Shown here: positions 39,444-48,282 of the stretch, piece by piece
Numbering within the stretch: position 1 is the first letter of the stretch
How the letters are laid out: the number at the start of each line of letters is the position of its first letter
NCBI RefSeq assembly: GCF_900107845.1
Contig: NZ_FNRM01000003.1
Span: forward strand, 372,001 to 436,000
DNA length: 64,000 bases
Origin: Alkalimonas amylolytica
Lineage (GTDB): Bacteria > Pseudomonadota > Gammaproteobacteria > Enterobacterales > Alteromonadaceae
Direction: 5' to 3'
Made by a program: the position numbers and the translations under genes
The notes under the pieces: generated by a model
Database searches by the model: none
Told to the model about the DNA's origin: nothing
The model's input: the letters and a program-made list of their open reading frames with translations, nothing else

Positions 39444-40172
39444 ATGAAATTAAACTGCGATCTGGGCGAAAGTTACGGCAGCTGGACCATGGGCATGGAC
39501 AGCAGCGTAATGCCTTACATCGATATGGCCAACATTGCCTGTGGTTTTCATGCCGGTGATGCCGATGTGATGCAACGCACCCTGGCGCTGGCTAAACAGC
39601 ATCAGGTTGACGTGGGCGCCCACCCCAGCTATCCGGATCGTCAGGGTTTTGGCCGCCGCACGATGAACTGTTCGCCCGAAGAGCTGATCAACCTGCTGCA
39701 TTATCAAATCGCGGCGCTGGATGGCATGGCGCAAATTCATGGGCTTGAGCTGAGCTACGTCAAACCTCATGGTGCTTTGTACAACGATATGATGCGCCAG
39801 CCGGCTATTTTACAAACCGTATTTACCGCCATTCAAAGCTACCACAAACCACTGGCCCTGATGCTGCTGGCCACGGCTGAACAAGCCAAACACCAGGCCG
39901 AGGCCGATGCGCTGGGTATTGCGCTGTTGTTTGAAGCCTTCGCCGACCGGCGGTATACCGATGAAGGCCTGCTGATGCCTCGCAACCAAGCGGGTGCAGT
40001 GTTAAATCAAACAGAGGTATTGGCACAGGTGCAGTTGCTGGTCAGTGACGGTGTGGTAATCACCGGCAGCGGCAAACGGCTGGCACTGAAAGCAGATACG
40101 CTGTGCGTGCATGGCGATAACGAAGCGGCCATTGCCGAAGTGCAGCATATTCGTCAGTTGTTGCAAGGCTAG
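39444..40172 (+). CDS. pxpA: 5-oxoprolinase subunit A (LamB/YcsF family)
   Basis: A 242-residue protein that with PxpB and PxpC hydrolyses 5-oxoproline to glutamate using ATP. The start MKLNCDLGESYGSW and the blocks NIACGFHAGDADVMQRTLALAKQHQVDVGAHPSYPD (in consecutive motifs), SYVKPHGALYNDM and FEAFADRRYTDEGLLMPR are the LamB/YcsF signature. Length fits E. coli PxpA (244). GGAGGA lies upstream of ATG 39444. Five bases separate it from pxpB. In this operon it probably acts on the cyclisation product of D- or L-glutamate or gamma-glutamyl turnover. Confidence 0.95.
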   Translation: MKLNCDLGESYGSWTMGMDSSVMPYIDMANIACGFHAGDADVMQRTLALAKQHQVDVGAHPSYPDRQGFGRRTMNCSPEELINLLHYQIAALDGMAQIHGLELSYVKPHGALYNDMMRQPAILQTVFTAIQSYHKPLALMLLATAEQAKHQAEADALGIALLFEAFADRRYTDEGLLMPRNQAGAVLNQTEVLAQVQLLVSDGVVITGSGKRLALKADTLCVHGDNEAAIAEVQHIRQLLQG

Positions 40173-40177
40173 CCATC

Positions 40178-40864
40178 ATGCTCGATTACCGCATTCAGAT
40201 TGCCGGCGAAAACAGCCTGATCCTTTACCCGCCGCAGCAGATGTCGGCCGAGGTCAATCAGTGGGTGCTGAGTGCCTGCCAGCAACTAGAACAAGCATTG
40301 GCCGATGTATTGCTGGATGTGACTCCATCCTATGCGTCCATCCTGGTGAGCTACAACCCGCTGCAAACGGATCATTTTATGGTCAAAGCTCGGATCCGAC
40401 ACGCTTTAGCAGAGCAAAGCGGCGAAAGCCAGCAGACTGGCAAACTGGTTGAATTGCCGGTGTACTACAGTGAAGAAAGCGGGCCGGACCTGGCCCGGCT
40501 GGCACAACTGCACCAACTAAGCATCGAGCAAGTGATTGAGCTGCATCAGGCGCCGCTGTACCGGGTGTATGCCATAGGTTTTGCCCCAGGCTTTGCTTAC
40601 ATGGGCGAAGTGGATGAGCGCCTGGCGACCCCCAGGCTGGATAGCCCACGCGCCAAAGTACCCAAAGGCGCTGTGGCGATTGCCGATCGCCAGACAGCGG
40701 TTTATCCGGCCGAATCCCCTGGTGGCTGGAATCTGCTTGGCCTGTGTCCGCTGCAATTCTTTGATCCAAGCAAAACCCCCAGCATGCCAGTGGCGGTGGG
40801 CGACCAGGTGCGCTTTACCGCCATCAACAAAGCCGAGTTTTTACGCCTGGGAGGCGTATTATGA
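40178..40864 (+). CDS. pxpB: 5-oxoprolinase subunit B (KipI type)
   Basis: A 228-residue PxpB/KipI homologue, the second 5-oxoprolinase subunit. Recognisable parts are LDVTPSYASILVSYNPL near residue 50, LVELPVYYSEESGPDL, FAPGFAYMGEVDERLATPRL and the C-terminal PKGAVAIADRQTAVYPAESPGGWNLLG (in adjacent motifs), with the cyclophilin-like fold of the family. In Bacillus the homologue KipI inhibits the kinase KinA. The stop overlaps the pxpC start (ATGA at 40861-40864), so translation is coupled. Confidence 0.95.
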   Translation: MLDYRIQIAGENSLILYPPQQMSAEVNQWVLSACQQLEQALADVLLDVTPSYASILVSYNPLQTDHFMVKARIRHALAEQSGESQQTGKLVELPVYYSEESGPDLARLAQLHQLSIEQVIELHQAPLYRVYAIGFAPGFAYMGEVDERLATPRLDSPRAKVPKGAVAIADRQTAVYPAESPGGWNLLGLCPLQFFDPSKTPSMPVAVGDQVRFTAINKAEFLRLGGVL

Positions 40865-41817
40865 GCGGTTTTCGTATTGAGCAACCTGGCCTGCTTTGCA
40901 CCCTGCAGGATCAAGGCCGTTTTGGCCAAAGCCGGCTCGGCCTGACCAGCGCAGGCCCGGCCGATGGCCATGCCTTTCGTTGGGCCAATGCCCTGCTTGG
41001 CAATACGTCGGGCAGCTGCGCTTTGGAAATTACGCTCGGCGGCTTGCAACTGAGCGCCGAACAAGATGGCGCTATTGCCGTGTGCGGTGCTGCTGTGCCG
41101 CTTAGCATCAACGGCAAGCCGAAAGCTTTGTGGCAAGGCCATGCGGTCAAAGCAGGCGATCGCATTGAGCTTGGGATGGCAACGTCAGGCGTGCGGGCTT
41201 ATCTGGCAGTAGCCGGCGGCTTTTGTGTGCCGGAGCAGTTTGGCAGCTGTGCTACGGTGCTGCGCGAAGGCATTGGCGGCCTGGATGGCGGCAAACTCAC
41301 AGCCGGGCAATTACTGCCTGTGACGAAACCAACAGCGGCGACCATGGCTTCACTGCAGCTGTTCGCCTTACCTGAGCGTTTCTGGCCGGATTATCAGAGC
41401 CCACTGGCATTGCGACTGATTGAAGGCTATCAGTGCGAGGATTTTTCGGTCGCAGAGCGGCAACGCTTTTATCAGCACCAGTACCAAATATCGCCAAAAT
41501 CCGATCGGATGGGCTACCGGCTGCAAGGCCCGGCGCTGCAGTGCCAGCGCAGCAGCCTGCTGTCGGAGGGCATCTGTTACGGTGCTGTGCAGGTACCACC
41601 GGATGGCCAGCCCATCGTGCTGCTGTGCGATCGGCAAACCCTGGGCGGTTACCCTAAACTAGGCTCCGTGCTGTCCATCGATTGCTGGCAGCTGGCCCAA
41701 CGACCAGCCGGCTTTGAGCTGCAGTTTACAGCCATTAGTATGGAGCAGGCGCATAACCTGCTGCATTTGCAGGAACAACGCTTTTGGCAGCAACACAGCC
41801 AACTGGAGGTGCTTTGA
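40861..41817 (+). CDS. pxpC: 5-oxoprolinase subunit C (KipA type)
   Basis: A 318-residue PxpC/KipA homologue (biotin-dependent carboxyltransferase-like fold), third 5-oxoprolinase subunit. Blocks: LCTLQDQGRFGQSRLGLTSAGPADGHAFRWANALLGN in consecutive motifs, ALEITLGGLQL, AYLAVAGGF, SPKSDRMGYRLQGP, and PDGQPIVLLCDRQTLGGYPKLG. It overlaps pxpB by four bases and the DUF4392 gene by one (TGATG). Length is near E. coli PxpC (310). This gives a complete PxpABC enzyme in the operon. Confidence 0.95.
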   Translation: MSGFRIEQPGLLCTLQDQGRFGQSRLGLTSAGPADGHAFRWANALLGNTSGSCALEITLGGLQLSAEQDGAIAVCGAAVPLSINGKPKALWQGHAVKAGDRIELGMATSGVRAYLAVAGGFCVPEQFGSCATVLREGIGGLDGGKLTAGQLLPVTKPTAATMASLQLFALPERFWPDYQSPLALRLIEGYQCEDFSVAERQRFYQHQYQISPKSDRMGYRLQGPALQCQRSSLLSEGICYGAVQVPPDGQPIVLLCDRQTLGGYPKLGSVLSIDCWQLAQRPAGFELQFTAISMEQAHNLLHLQEQRFWQQHSQLEVL

Positions 41818-42656
41818 TGAAGCCATTGCTGTCACTCAGTCGTCAGATTGAAGACTTGCTGGTGGCGCGTAATTTACGCGGCATGCAGCAGCTGCAACAG
41901 GCACTGCGCCCCGGTTATTACCTACGCGCCGCCCGCATCCTGAACCAGTGCCAGGGCGTGGTCTTTATCGGCACCGGTTTTCCGGTCGCCGATACTTTTG
42001 AAACAGACGGGCCTGTGGGTGCCATTGCCTTGTACGATTGCCTGCAACAGCTGGGCGCCCGGCCTGTGCTGGTGTGTGGCGATCCGCTCTACTCGGTGCT
42101 AAAAACCGACTACCACTGCCATCCACTGCCCGTCAACAGCCAGCAAAACCTGGCCGCGCTGGCGGCCGAGGCCCTGCAGCATTATCAGCCACAAGCCGTG
42201 ATCTCCATTGAGCGGCCAGGCCGGGCTCAGGACGGCAAGTATTACAATATGCGGGGCGAAGACATCAGTGGTCGCTGTGCCAGCTTCGATGATTTTATGA
42301 CGCTGGCCGCCTGCCCAACGCTGGCCATTGGCGATGGGGGCAATGAGATCGGCATGGGCAATATCAAGACCGCAGTCGGTAAGCTCAACATTATTCCGGC
42401 CGCCACCGAGTGCGATGAACTTTTGCTGGCTGATGTATCCAACTGGGGCGCTTATGGCCTGATTGCACTGCTGAGTGTCTGGCGCGAGCAGGATCTACTG
42501 GCGCAGGTGCAGCCACTGCGCATTTTGCAGTACTTATCCGACCGCGGCAGTGTCGATGGCGTCAGCCGCCTGAATACCTTAACCGAAGACAGTTTAGATG
42601 CCAGCGAAGGCATCGCTGTGCTTGGATCCTTACGTGCCCTCTGTGGCTTTAGCTGA
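41817..42656 (+). CDS. DUF4392 protein, D-glutamate cyclase C-terminal half type
   Basis: A 279-residue DUF4392 (glutamate cyclase-like) protein. Family motifs: VVFIGTGFPVADTFETDGPVGA, the central SIERPGRAQDGKYYNMRGEDIS, TLAIGDGGNEIGMGN and ECDELLLADVSNWGAYGL. In human DGLUCY this domain, with a DUF1445 domain, cyclises D-glutamate. The two halves are separate genes in this operon (DUF1445 at 38641). GGAGG precedes ATG 41817, which overlaps the pxpC stop. The next gene encodes a D-amino acid transaminase, which supports a D-glutamate pathway. The reaction is inferred, not shown. Confidence 0.92.
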   Translation: MKPLLSLSRQIEDLLVARNLRGMQQLQQALRPGYYLRAARILNQCQGVVFIGTGFPVADTFETDGPVGAIALYDCLQQLGARPVLVCGDPLYSVLKTDYHCHPLPVNSQQNLAALAAEALQHYQPQAVISIERPGRAQDGKYYNMRGEDISGRCASFDDFMTLAACPTLAIGDGGNEIGMGNIKTAVGKLNIIPAATECDELLLADVSNWGAYGLIALLSVWREQDLLAQVQPLRILQYLSDRGSVDGVSRLNTLTEDSLDASEGIAVLGSLRALCGFS

Positions 42657-42664
42657 GTGTGATT

Positions 42665-43528
42665 ATGAGTATTGTGTATTTAAATGGGGACTATCTGCCG
42701 GCTGCCGAGGCCCGCATCTCACCGATGGATCGTGGCTTTTTATTTGGCGACGGCATCTACGAAGTAGTGCCATCCTACCAGGGCCGTTTTGTCGGCCTGG
42801 TACCGCATATGGAGCGAATGCTAAGCGGCCTGGAGCAGCTGAGCATTGACACCGGCCTTAATCTGGCCGACTGGCAGCAGTTGCTGACCGATTTACTGGC
42901 AAAAAACCAAAGCATGGGCGAAAACCTTGGGATCTATGTCCAGGTAAGCCGGGGCACGGATGTAAAGCGCAATCATGCCTTTCCGGCCAATATCCAGCCG
43001 ACGGTGTTCGCCTTTGTGTTTGAGATCCCGCCAGCACCGGTGGCTGATAAAGACAAAGCGCCGCGTTATCGGGTGGTCGCCGCCGACGACTTGCGCTGGC
43101 AGCGTTGCCACATCAAATCCACCTCCTTGCTCGGCAATGTGCTGCACTACCAGCAAGGCTATGCTCAGGGCGCGCAGGAAACCATTTTATTTAACCGCGA
43201 AGGCTTTTTGACCGAAGCGGCTGCCTGCAATGTGTTTATCGTCAAAGACGGTGTGATTGCCACCCCACCGCTCAGCACTGAGCTGCTACCTGGCATTACC
43301 CGGCTGATTTTGCTGGCGATTTTGCGCAAATACAGCAATTACACGGTGGAAGAGCGCGCCATCAGCCGGGCTGAGGTACTGGCTGCCGATGAAGTCTGGT
43401 TAACCAGTTCCAGCAAAGAAGTGGCCCCTGTGGTACAAATCAACGATCAATGGGTCGGCGATGGCGAGCCAGGCGATATCTGGCTGCAAGTGCAGACGCT
43501 GTTTAGCGCCCATAAGTACGAGTTTTAG
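42665..43528 (+). CDS. D-amino acid aminotransferase (class IV)
   Basis: A 287-residue PLP enzyme of the branched-chain/D-amino acid transaminase class (fold type IV). The N-terminal ISPMDRGFLFGDGIYEV, the PLP Lys in HIKSTSLLGNVLHYQQG, EAAACNVFIVKDG and LLPGITRLILL are the usual motifs. It exchanges amino groups between D-amino acids and 2-oxo acids, forming or consuming D-glutamate. It follows the DUF4392 gene by eight bases and ends the operon. ATG 42665 is preferred over GTG 42659. A terminator-like hairpin follows. Its placement links D-amino acid nitrogen to D-glutamate and then 5-oxoproline. Confidence 0.92.
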   Translation: MSIVYLNGDYLPAAEARISPMDRGFLFGDGIYEVVPSYQGRFVGLVPHMERMLSGLEQLSIDTGLNLADWQQLLTDLLAKNQSMGENLGIYVQVSRGTDVKRNHAFPANIQPTVFAFVFEIPPAPVADKDKAPRYRVVAADDLRWQRCHIKSTSLLGNVLHYQQGYAQGAQETILFNREGFLTEAAACNVFIVKDGVIATPPLSTELLPGITRLILLAILRKYSNYTVEERAISRAEVLAADEVWLTSSSKEVAPVVQINDQWVGDGEPGDIWLQVQTLFSAHKYEF

Positions 43529-43550
43529 TCGCTACTAAACCACGATGAAC

Positions 43551-43576
43551 GAAGAGCCCGCGAACGCGGGCTCTTC
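43551..43576. terminator. Bidirectional hairpin between convergent operons
   Basis: GAAGAGCCCGC (43551-43561) and GCGGGCTCTTC (43566-43576) with a GAAC loop. It is followed by CTTCTGAAAAAGC rather than a clean T-run, but on the minus strand a T-run precedes it. Placed between the transaminase stop (43528) and the ABC permease stop (43588). Confidence 0.75.
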
Positions 43577-43587
43577 TGAAAAAGCGC

Positions 43588-44769
43588 TCAATCAGCCTTG
43601 CGGCTTAACGCCCAGCGCATAATATCGCCCCAGCTTGGCTCTTTGCCGTACATTTGCATGCCACGCAGGAAAATCCGGCCACCGAGCCGGCGCATGTAAT
43701 ACACCGTCGCCAGCAGCAGTGCCAGCGACAGGCTCAGCTGCCACCAGGGCACTTCCACCATCGACATCCGCACCGGCATGACAGCAAAGGACGTAACTGG
43801 CAGCCAACTGAGCAGCGTCATGGCCCAGCCACTCGGACTATCAATCACCAGATACGTAAAGAGCAGTGGCAACCAGGTCACCATCATCACCACGCCTTTG
43901 CCACTGGTATTGGGATCATCAATCGAGGCGGCAATGGCGCCCATAAAACAGGCGCACAGCAAAACGCCGGCCAATGCAAACGGGATCAACCAGAGGATCA
44001 CCCACCAGTTCAGCCAGCTTAAGTCCATGGCTTCACCCGCCACCAGCACAGAAACCACCAGGAAAAACACCAGCATCACCAGTGTGGTGGTCAACATGGC
44101 TTTGAGCGCACTCAAGCTATGCCCCAGCACCTTGCCATCCATCCATTGCTGCGGAGTCAAAATGGCATACAGCTGCTCGGTCACCCGCTGCTGCTTTTCG
44201 CCAGTAATGCTCATCAGAATTTGACCAAAAGCCGTGCTTAGGCCTATCAACAATAAAATCAGCACGGCAAAAGCAATCATCTTCTCCGGCGTGTCTTCGC
44301 CTTTAAAATCATCATCCAAAAAACTACGTTCAATGGGGGCTGGCTGCTGCAGCTCCGTCAGCTGCGCATCGGTTAAGCCAAAATCACCGGCGCGCTGCAA
44401 TTGGAAATAGCTTTGCAACACCTGCTCTAATTGCGGCAACCATTTGCTGCTGGCACCGGTGTGCAGCACCCAGCTGCCGTCCTGATAGGACAATACGGCA
44501 TGCCAGGTTTGGTGATCGCGCAGTTGCTGCAATTGCTGCGACAGATCGATGCTGGGACGCTGAAACTCAAACTGCTCGGTATTTTGCACCACCACAGAGC
44601 CAGGCACGGCTATACGGTACTGCTGGCGGCTTTCATCGGTTAGATAGACCCAGGCAAAAACACCCCCCATTACCGCCAACATGAGTAAATAGGAAATCAG
44701 CTGCTGCTTCCATTTAAAAAAACGCAGAAATTCCCAGCGGGCTACAATCAGACTTTGACGGGATATCAT
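43588..44769 (-). CDS. ABC transporter permease (NatB/ABC-2 type)
   Basis: A 393-residue membrane subunit of an ABC-2 exporter. One N-terminal helix (LISYLLMLAVMGGVFAWVYL) is followed by a large extracytoplasmic loop and then five C-terminal helices from about residue 165 (MIAFAVLILLLIGLSTAFGQILMSITGEKQQRVTEQL in adjacent motifs, which is the NatB/ABC2_membrane_3 signature). It pairs with the ATPase gene just upstream (overlap of four bases at 44766-44769). Na+ or peptide-like export is suggested by the NatAB group, but substrate is not certain. It is the last gene of a two-gene leftward operon. Confidence 0.92.
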   Translation of the reverse strand: MISRQSLIVARWEFLRFFKWKQQLISYLLMLAVMGGVFAWVYLTDESRQQYRIAVPGSVVVQNTEQFEFQRPSIDLSQQLQQLRDHQTWHAVLSYQDGSWVLHTGASSKWLPQLEQVLQSYFQLQRAGDFGLTDAQLTELQQPAPIERSFLDDDFKGEDTPEKMIAFAVLILLLIGLSTAFGQILMSITGEKQQRVTEQLYAILTPQQWMDGKVLGHSLSALKAMLTTTLVMLVFFLVVSVLVAGEAMDLSWLNWWVILWLIPFALAGVLLCACFMGAIAASIDDPNTSGKGVVMMVTWLPLLFTYLVIDSPSGWAMTLLSWLPVTSFAVMPVRMSMVEVPWWQLSLSLALLLATVYYMRRLGGRIFLRGMQMYGKEPSWGDIMRWALSRKAD

Positions 44770-45707
44770 GCAGCGGCCTCCTGTGGGGTTTGCCCCTGAT
44801 GCCTGGACATGGCGTTCAGATACAGCTGATGCAAGTCCGGTTTCTGCATAGCGATTTGCTCCGGCTCAATCCGACCCAGCAGTTGCTGCAACACAGGGCC
44901 AACCTCCGCATCCCGCTGTAAGGTCAATAATGCCTGCTCTGGCTGGTGCATTTCCACTGCCGTAACCGCCTCCAGGCTGCGCAGCCAATCAGCAGGCAAT
45001 GGCACCTTGCTGCTTAGCTGGATTTGCACCTCCGGCTGCGCCTGCTGGCGGATTTCGGCCAGAGTACCAGCCAGCACCACCTCGCCTTTGGCCATCAGCA
45101 CCATGCGATCGGCCAGTTTTTCCACCATCGCCATCTGATGTGCACTCAAAATAACGGTCATGCCGTTTTGCTTAAGTTGCTTTAGAAAATCGACCACTTT
45201 CTCCTGATTGATGGGATCCAGCCCGGAGAAAGGCTCATCCAGAATGACCAGTGCCGGCTTGTGCAGTACCGCTGCAATCAGCTGTACTTTTTGCTGATTG
45301 CCTTTGGACAGCTGTTTTAAATCGTCGTGCCGACGCTCGGTTAGCTCGAATACCTCCAGCCAGTGATCCATCCGGCTCAGCGCTTCTGTTTTGCCAAGTC
45401 CATGCAATTGCGCCAAAAACAGCAGATTTTTTTCCACACTCTTATCACCATAAAGGCCACGGTCTTCCGGCAAATAGCCCAGCAAGCGCCGTGGTACATG
45501 ATGAAAGGTTTGGTCCTGATAACACACTGAAATACTGCCGGCATCGGGCTTGGTCATGCCTACCAGCATACGGATAATGGAGGATTTTCCAGCCCCGTTC
45601 GGGCCGAGCAAAGCGAAAATTTCGCCGCTTTGAATTTGGAAACTGACCTGATTGACCGCCGTAACCGTGGCGTACTGCTTGGTCACCGCATCGATGCGTA
45701 GTTGCAT
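44766..45707 (-). CDS. ABC transporter ATP-binding protein (NatA type)
   Basis: A 313-residue ATPase: Walker A GPNGAGKSS, signature LSKGNQQKVQ, Walker B ALVILDEPFSGLDP and the switch His in VILSAHQM. A C-terminal region of about 80 residues after the nucleotide-binding domain is usual for NatA-like proteins (PEVQIQLSSKVPLPADW). Start ATG 45707 follows GGAGTGTAAG. It overlaps the permease gene and drives export. No regulator is adjacent. Confidence 0.94.
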   Translation of the reverse strand: MQLRIDAVTKQYATVTAVNQVSFQIQSGEIFALLGPNGAGKSSIIRMLVGMTKPDAGSISVCYQDQTFHHVPRRLLGYLPEDRGLYGDKSVEKNLLFLAQLHGLGKTEALSRMDHWLEVFELTERRHDDLKQLSKGNQQKVQLIAAVLHKPALVILDEPFSGLDPINQEKVVDFLKQLKQNGMTVILSAHQMAMVEKLADRMVLMAKGEVVLAGTLAEIRQQAQPEVQIQLSSKVPLPADWLRSLEAVTAVEMHQPEQALLTLQRDAEVGPVLQQLLGRIEPEQIAMQKPDLHQLYLNAMSRHQGQTPQEAAA

Positions 45708-45790
45708 GTCTTACACTCCCTGCACAATAAACCTGCCTAGCCTAACATCGGCCGGACAAAAGCCAAAAACAGAAAGTGTTAGCAAACATT

Positions 45791-47251
45791 TTAACGACTG
45801 AAGATTAAATGCAACTGGTTGCTGTGCTCTTGTTTATCCTGTGCATCAAACGGCAACACCAGGTCGTCTTTGCCATTGCCGGTGAGATCGGTGATTAATA
45901 CCCGGCTGCTGTCACGCGGTACATCCAGCTCCAGCCGTTCACTGCGCCGGCTGAATAAGCGGCTGCTGTCGGGGCTGTATAAACGCAGCCGACCACTTTC
46001 TCCCACCAACAGATGCTGCTGGCCACTGCCGGTCAAATCCGCCAGTTGAAACAACGGCAAATCAAAACGTACATTGCTGATGCTGACATCCACCCGCGCC
46101 TGCTGGCGCAAATCAGCCCGGCTGCCATAATGCCCCTGCTCATTCATCAGAAAGAAATCCACATCCAGGTTGGCATTGCCGCGTAATAACACCCGTACTA
46201 TGGTGCCTACCCCGATGTTGGTGTTGGGGATGTAAAAATCCTGCCGGCCATTGCCATTAAAATCACCAATCACCACATCAATCGGCACATTGTCGGTTTT
46301 TACCCGGGTATCCGGCTCGGCAGCAAAGGTCAGCCCCTGCTCACTCAGACGCCCAAAATGAATACGGTATTCGGTACTGCGATCCAGTGCGTCAGCCAGT
46401 TGCTCGCGTTCCATCACCAAATCTGGCAAACCATCGCCGTTCATATCACGCACATCGAACAAGCGGTCCATCTGCTGGCCCTGATAACTGCGGCCTGCAT
46501 CGCTGCGTTGATCCAGGGCACGTTCATCCGATAAAGGCACCGGCCACTCCAGAGCTTTAGGCTGAACAGCAAAGCTGCCATCTACGGCCTGTTCAAACGC
46601 CCAGAAGCGTCCTTGATCGACAACCAGCAGGTCTTTACGGCCATTGCCATTGGTATCCACCACAAAGGGACGTCTTGGCTGATAATCCAGCCGATTGCTT
46701 TGCCAGCTTTGGATGCGGCTCGGCAGCTGCAATTCATAGTGCCGGAAGCTACCATCCGCGTTTTGTCGTAACAAATGCGAACTGGTAAAGTCCGGAATAA
46801 AAAAATCAGCAAGCTCGCTCCCCAAATCCAGCGTAAAAGTGCGCTGGCGCAACCGCACCGAGTCCAGCACCCGATGCACCGAGCTTACAGCCAGCAGTTG
46901 CTGGTACTCACCATCCGGTAAACTCATGCGGTACAAACCATCAATGCCCCAAAACACCAGCTGCGGTAGCTCGAAACCCGCCAATTGGGCTTTGCTGAAA
47001 AACTGGGCACTTTCAGGAATGGGTAAGCTACTGACGTTGTAGTTCTCGGTATCGACCAGGCTCAGCCAGCGCTGGTACTGATTAAAGCCCGATACCAGCA
47101 GATAAGGCTGCTCTGGCATTTTCAACAAACTGCCATTGGCCGGATGCTCCAGCTGCAGCTGCACCCGCTCCAACGTCAGCTCATCCGCCGGAAGCAAACC
47201 AACACTCAGCATGCCGGTCATCAGTAAGGCGCTTATTTTTTGTATGATCAT
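45791..47251 (-). CDS. Exported VCBS/FG-GAP repeat protein
   Basis: A 486-residue protein with a signal peptide (MIIQKISALLMTGMLSVGLLPA) and at least five FG-GAP/VCBS-type Ca-binding loops of the form D-x-N/T-G-x-G-x-x-D: VDTNGNGRKDLLVV, DMNGDGLPDLVME, DFNGNGRQDFYIP, DLTGSGQQHLLVG and DLTGNGKDDLVLP. This predicts a beta-propeller like those of integrin-type repeats. It should be periplasmic or surface-bound. It is monocistronic. Function is unknown; related proteins are often structural or bind ligands. Confidence 0.85.
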   Translation of the reverse strand: MIIQKISALLMTGMLSVGLLPADELTLERVQLQLEHPANGSLLKMPEQPYLLVSGFNQYQRWLSLVDTENYNVSSLPIPESAQFFSKAQLAGFELPQLVFWGIDGLYRMSLPDGEYQQLLAVSSVHRVLDSVRLRQRTFTLDLGSELADFFIPDFTSSHLLRQNADGSFRHYELQLPSRIQSWQSNRLDYQPRRPFVVDTNGNGRKDLLVVDQGRFWAFEQAVDGSFAVQPKALEWPVPLSDERALDQRSDAGRSYQGQQMDRLFDVRDMNGDGLPDLVMEREQLADALDRSTEYRIHFGRLSEQGLTFAAEPDTRVKTDNVPIDVVIGDFNGNGRQDFYIPNTNIGVGTIVRVLLRGNANLDVDFFLMNEQGHYGSRADLRQQARVDVSISNVRFDLPLFQLADLTGSGQQHLLVGESGRLRLYSPDSSRLFSRRSERLELDVPRDSSRVLITDLTGNGKDDLVLPFDAQDKQEHSNQLHLIFSR

Positions 47252-47341
47252 GAAGTTAGCATCCAGCCGTTCAGGAATTCAGCATCAAAGGTACCATGCA
47301 GCCTAAAAAGAACACAATGAATTGCACCTGAATAGCACAAC

Positions 47342-47372
47342 GAAAAACGCCGGGTGATGGATCACCCGGCGT
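47342..47372 (-). terminator. Terminator of the ast-DUF1338 operon
   Basis: On the minus strand, the arms ACGCCGGGTGATC and ATCACCCGGCGT pair almost perfectly and are followed by TTTTTCG. It lies 27 bases after the DUF1338 stop (47399). Confidence 0.9.
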
Positions 47373-47398
47373 GGCTGGATAGCTTTTACGCCTGAGGC

Positions 47399-48202
47399 TT
47401 AACGGGCGTTGGTGCTCTCAAAGATTTTATCGGCAGAAGCCGCAACAAAGCCGGTGTACAGCATGCCTGGCGCCACTTCGTAACGGCGGGCAAATTCGTA
47501 GAAACAGCTTGGAATGGTGGCCGGGCCATCGCTAAACTGCAGAGTAATTAAGTCGGCCAGCGTCGAGGATTGCTCCAATAAGACCTCTTTGCTGCCTTTG
47601 ATCTCTCCGCCTGAGGTATTGAGCAGGAAGCCGCCGTCTTTCAGTGCCTGATTGACCTGCTCCAGCGTTTCAAAATTTTCCAGCGCATTGACACTGACGG
47701 TAAAGTGGTTGGCGCGGAAGCCCCAGGCTGCCATCCAGGCCGCGTACTCGCTTTCTGCCAGCAGCGCTTCATAGGTCGCATGATCCATCGACCAATGGGT
47801 ACCGGAATAAAGGAAGTTATCAGCAGTGACGGCCTCTTCCGGGATCTGGGCAACCAGCTCAGTCACAATACGCTGCAGCTGCTCTGAACACTGATCCAGC
47901 AACAACTCCGAGATAAAGACCTTCGGCTGATTGCGATCCGGATGCTCAAAATGCTTGGCATAGAGCTTTTTCGCTGCAAAATGGTACTCACCACACTCTT
48001 CGTAGCCAACCGCTTTGAAATGCGCGGCCAGCTTTTCCAACCCGATTTTATCCAGGTTGAAGGTACGTAAGGCGATGTGGTCATTGATGATGTCCGCTTG
48101 CTGAGAGCTTCCCAGCAACTGATGGACACGCTTGGCAGAAGGCGTTACTTCCAGGTAGTTCTGCCACAGATTCTCAAACAGTTCATTGACGTTGCTATGC
48201 AT
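47399..48202 (-). CDS. DUF1338 family protein (2-oxoadipate dioxygenase/decarboxylase-like)
   Basis: A 267-residue DUF1338 protein. Typical parts: DHIALRTFNLDKIGLEKLAAHF, a stretch with GYEECGEYHFAAKKLYAKHF, and FRANHFTVSVNALENFETLEQVN with the metal-binding HFT. The long-form relative HglS (YdcJ) is a non-haem iron 2-oxoadipate dioxygenase/decarboxylase in lysine breakdown; short forms like this lie in arginine succinyltransferase clusters and their reaction is not settled. AAGGTGAG precedes the ATG at 48202. It is 81 bases after astA and probably the last gene of that operon. Confidence 0.88.
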   Translation of the reverse strand: MHSNVNELFENLWQNYLEVTPSAKRVHQLLGSSQQADIINDHIALRTFNLDKIGLEKLAAHFKAVGYEECGEYHFAAKKLYAKHFEHPDRNQPKVFISELLLDQCSEQLQRIVTELVAQIPEEAVTADNFLYSGTHWSMDHATYEALLAESEYAAWMAAWGFRANHFTVSVNALENFETLEQVNQALKDGGFLLNTSGGEIKGSKEVLLEQSSTLADLITLQFSDGPATIPSCFYEFARRYEVAPGMLYTGFVAASADKIFESTNAR

Positions 48203-48282
48203 GACGCTCACCTTACTTCTTAACTTCCAGGATGCCCCAGGGGGCAGGTATTATAACAAATTTGGTTTCAATCCATACCGGC

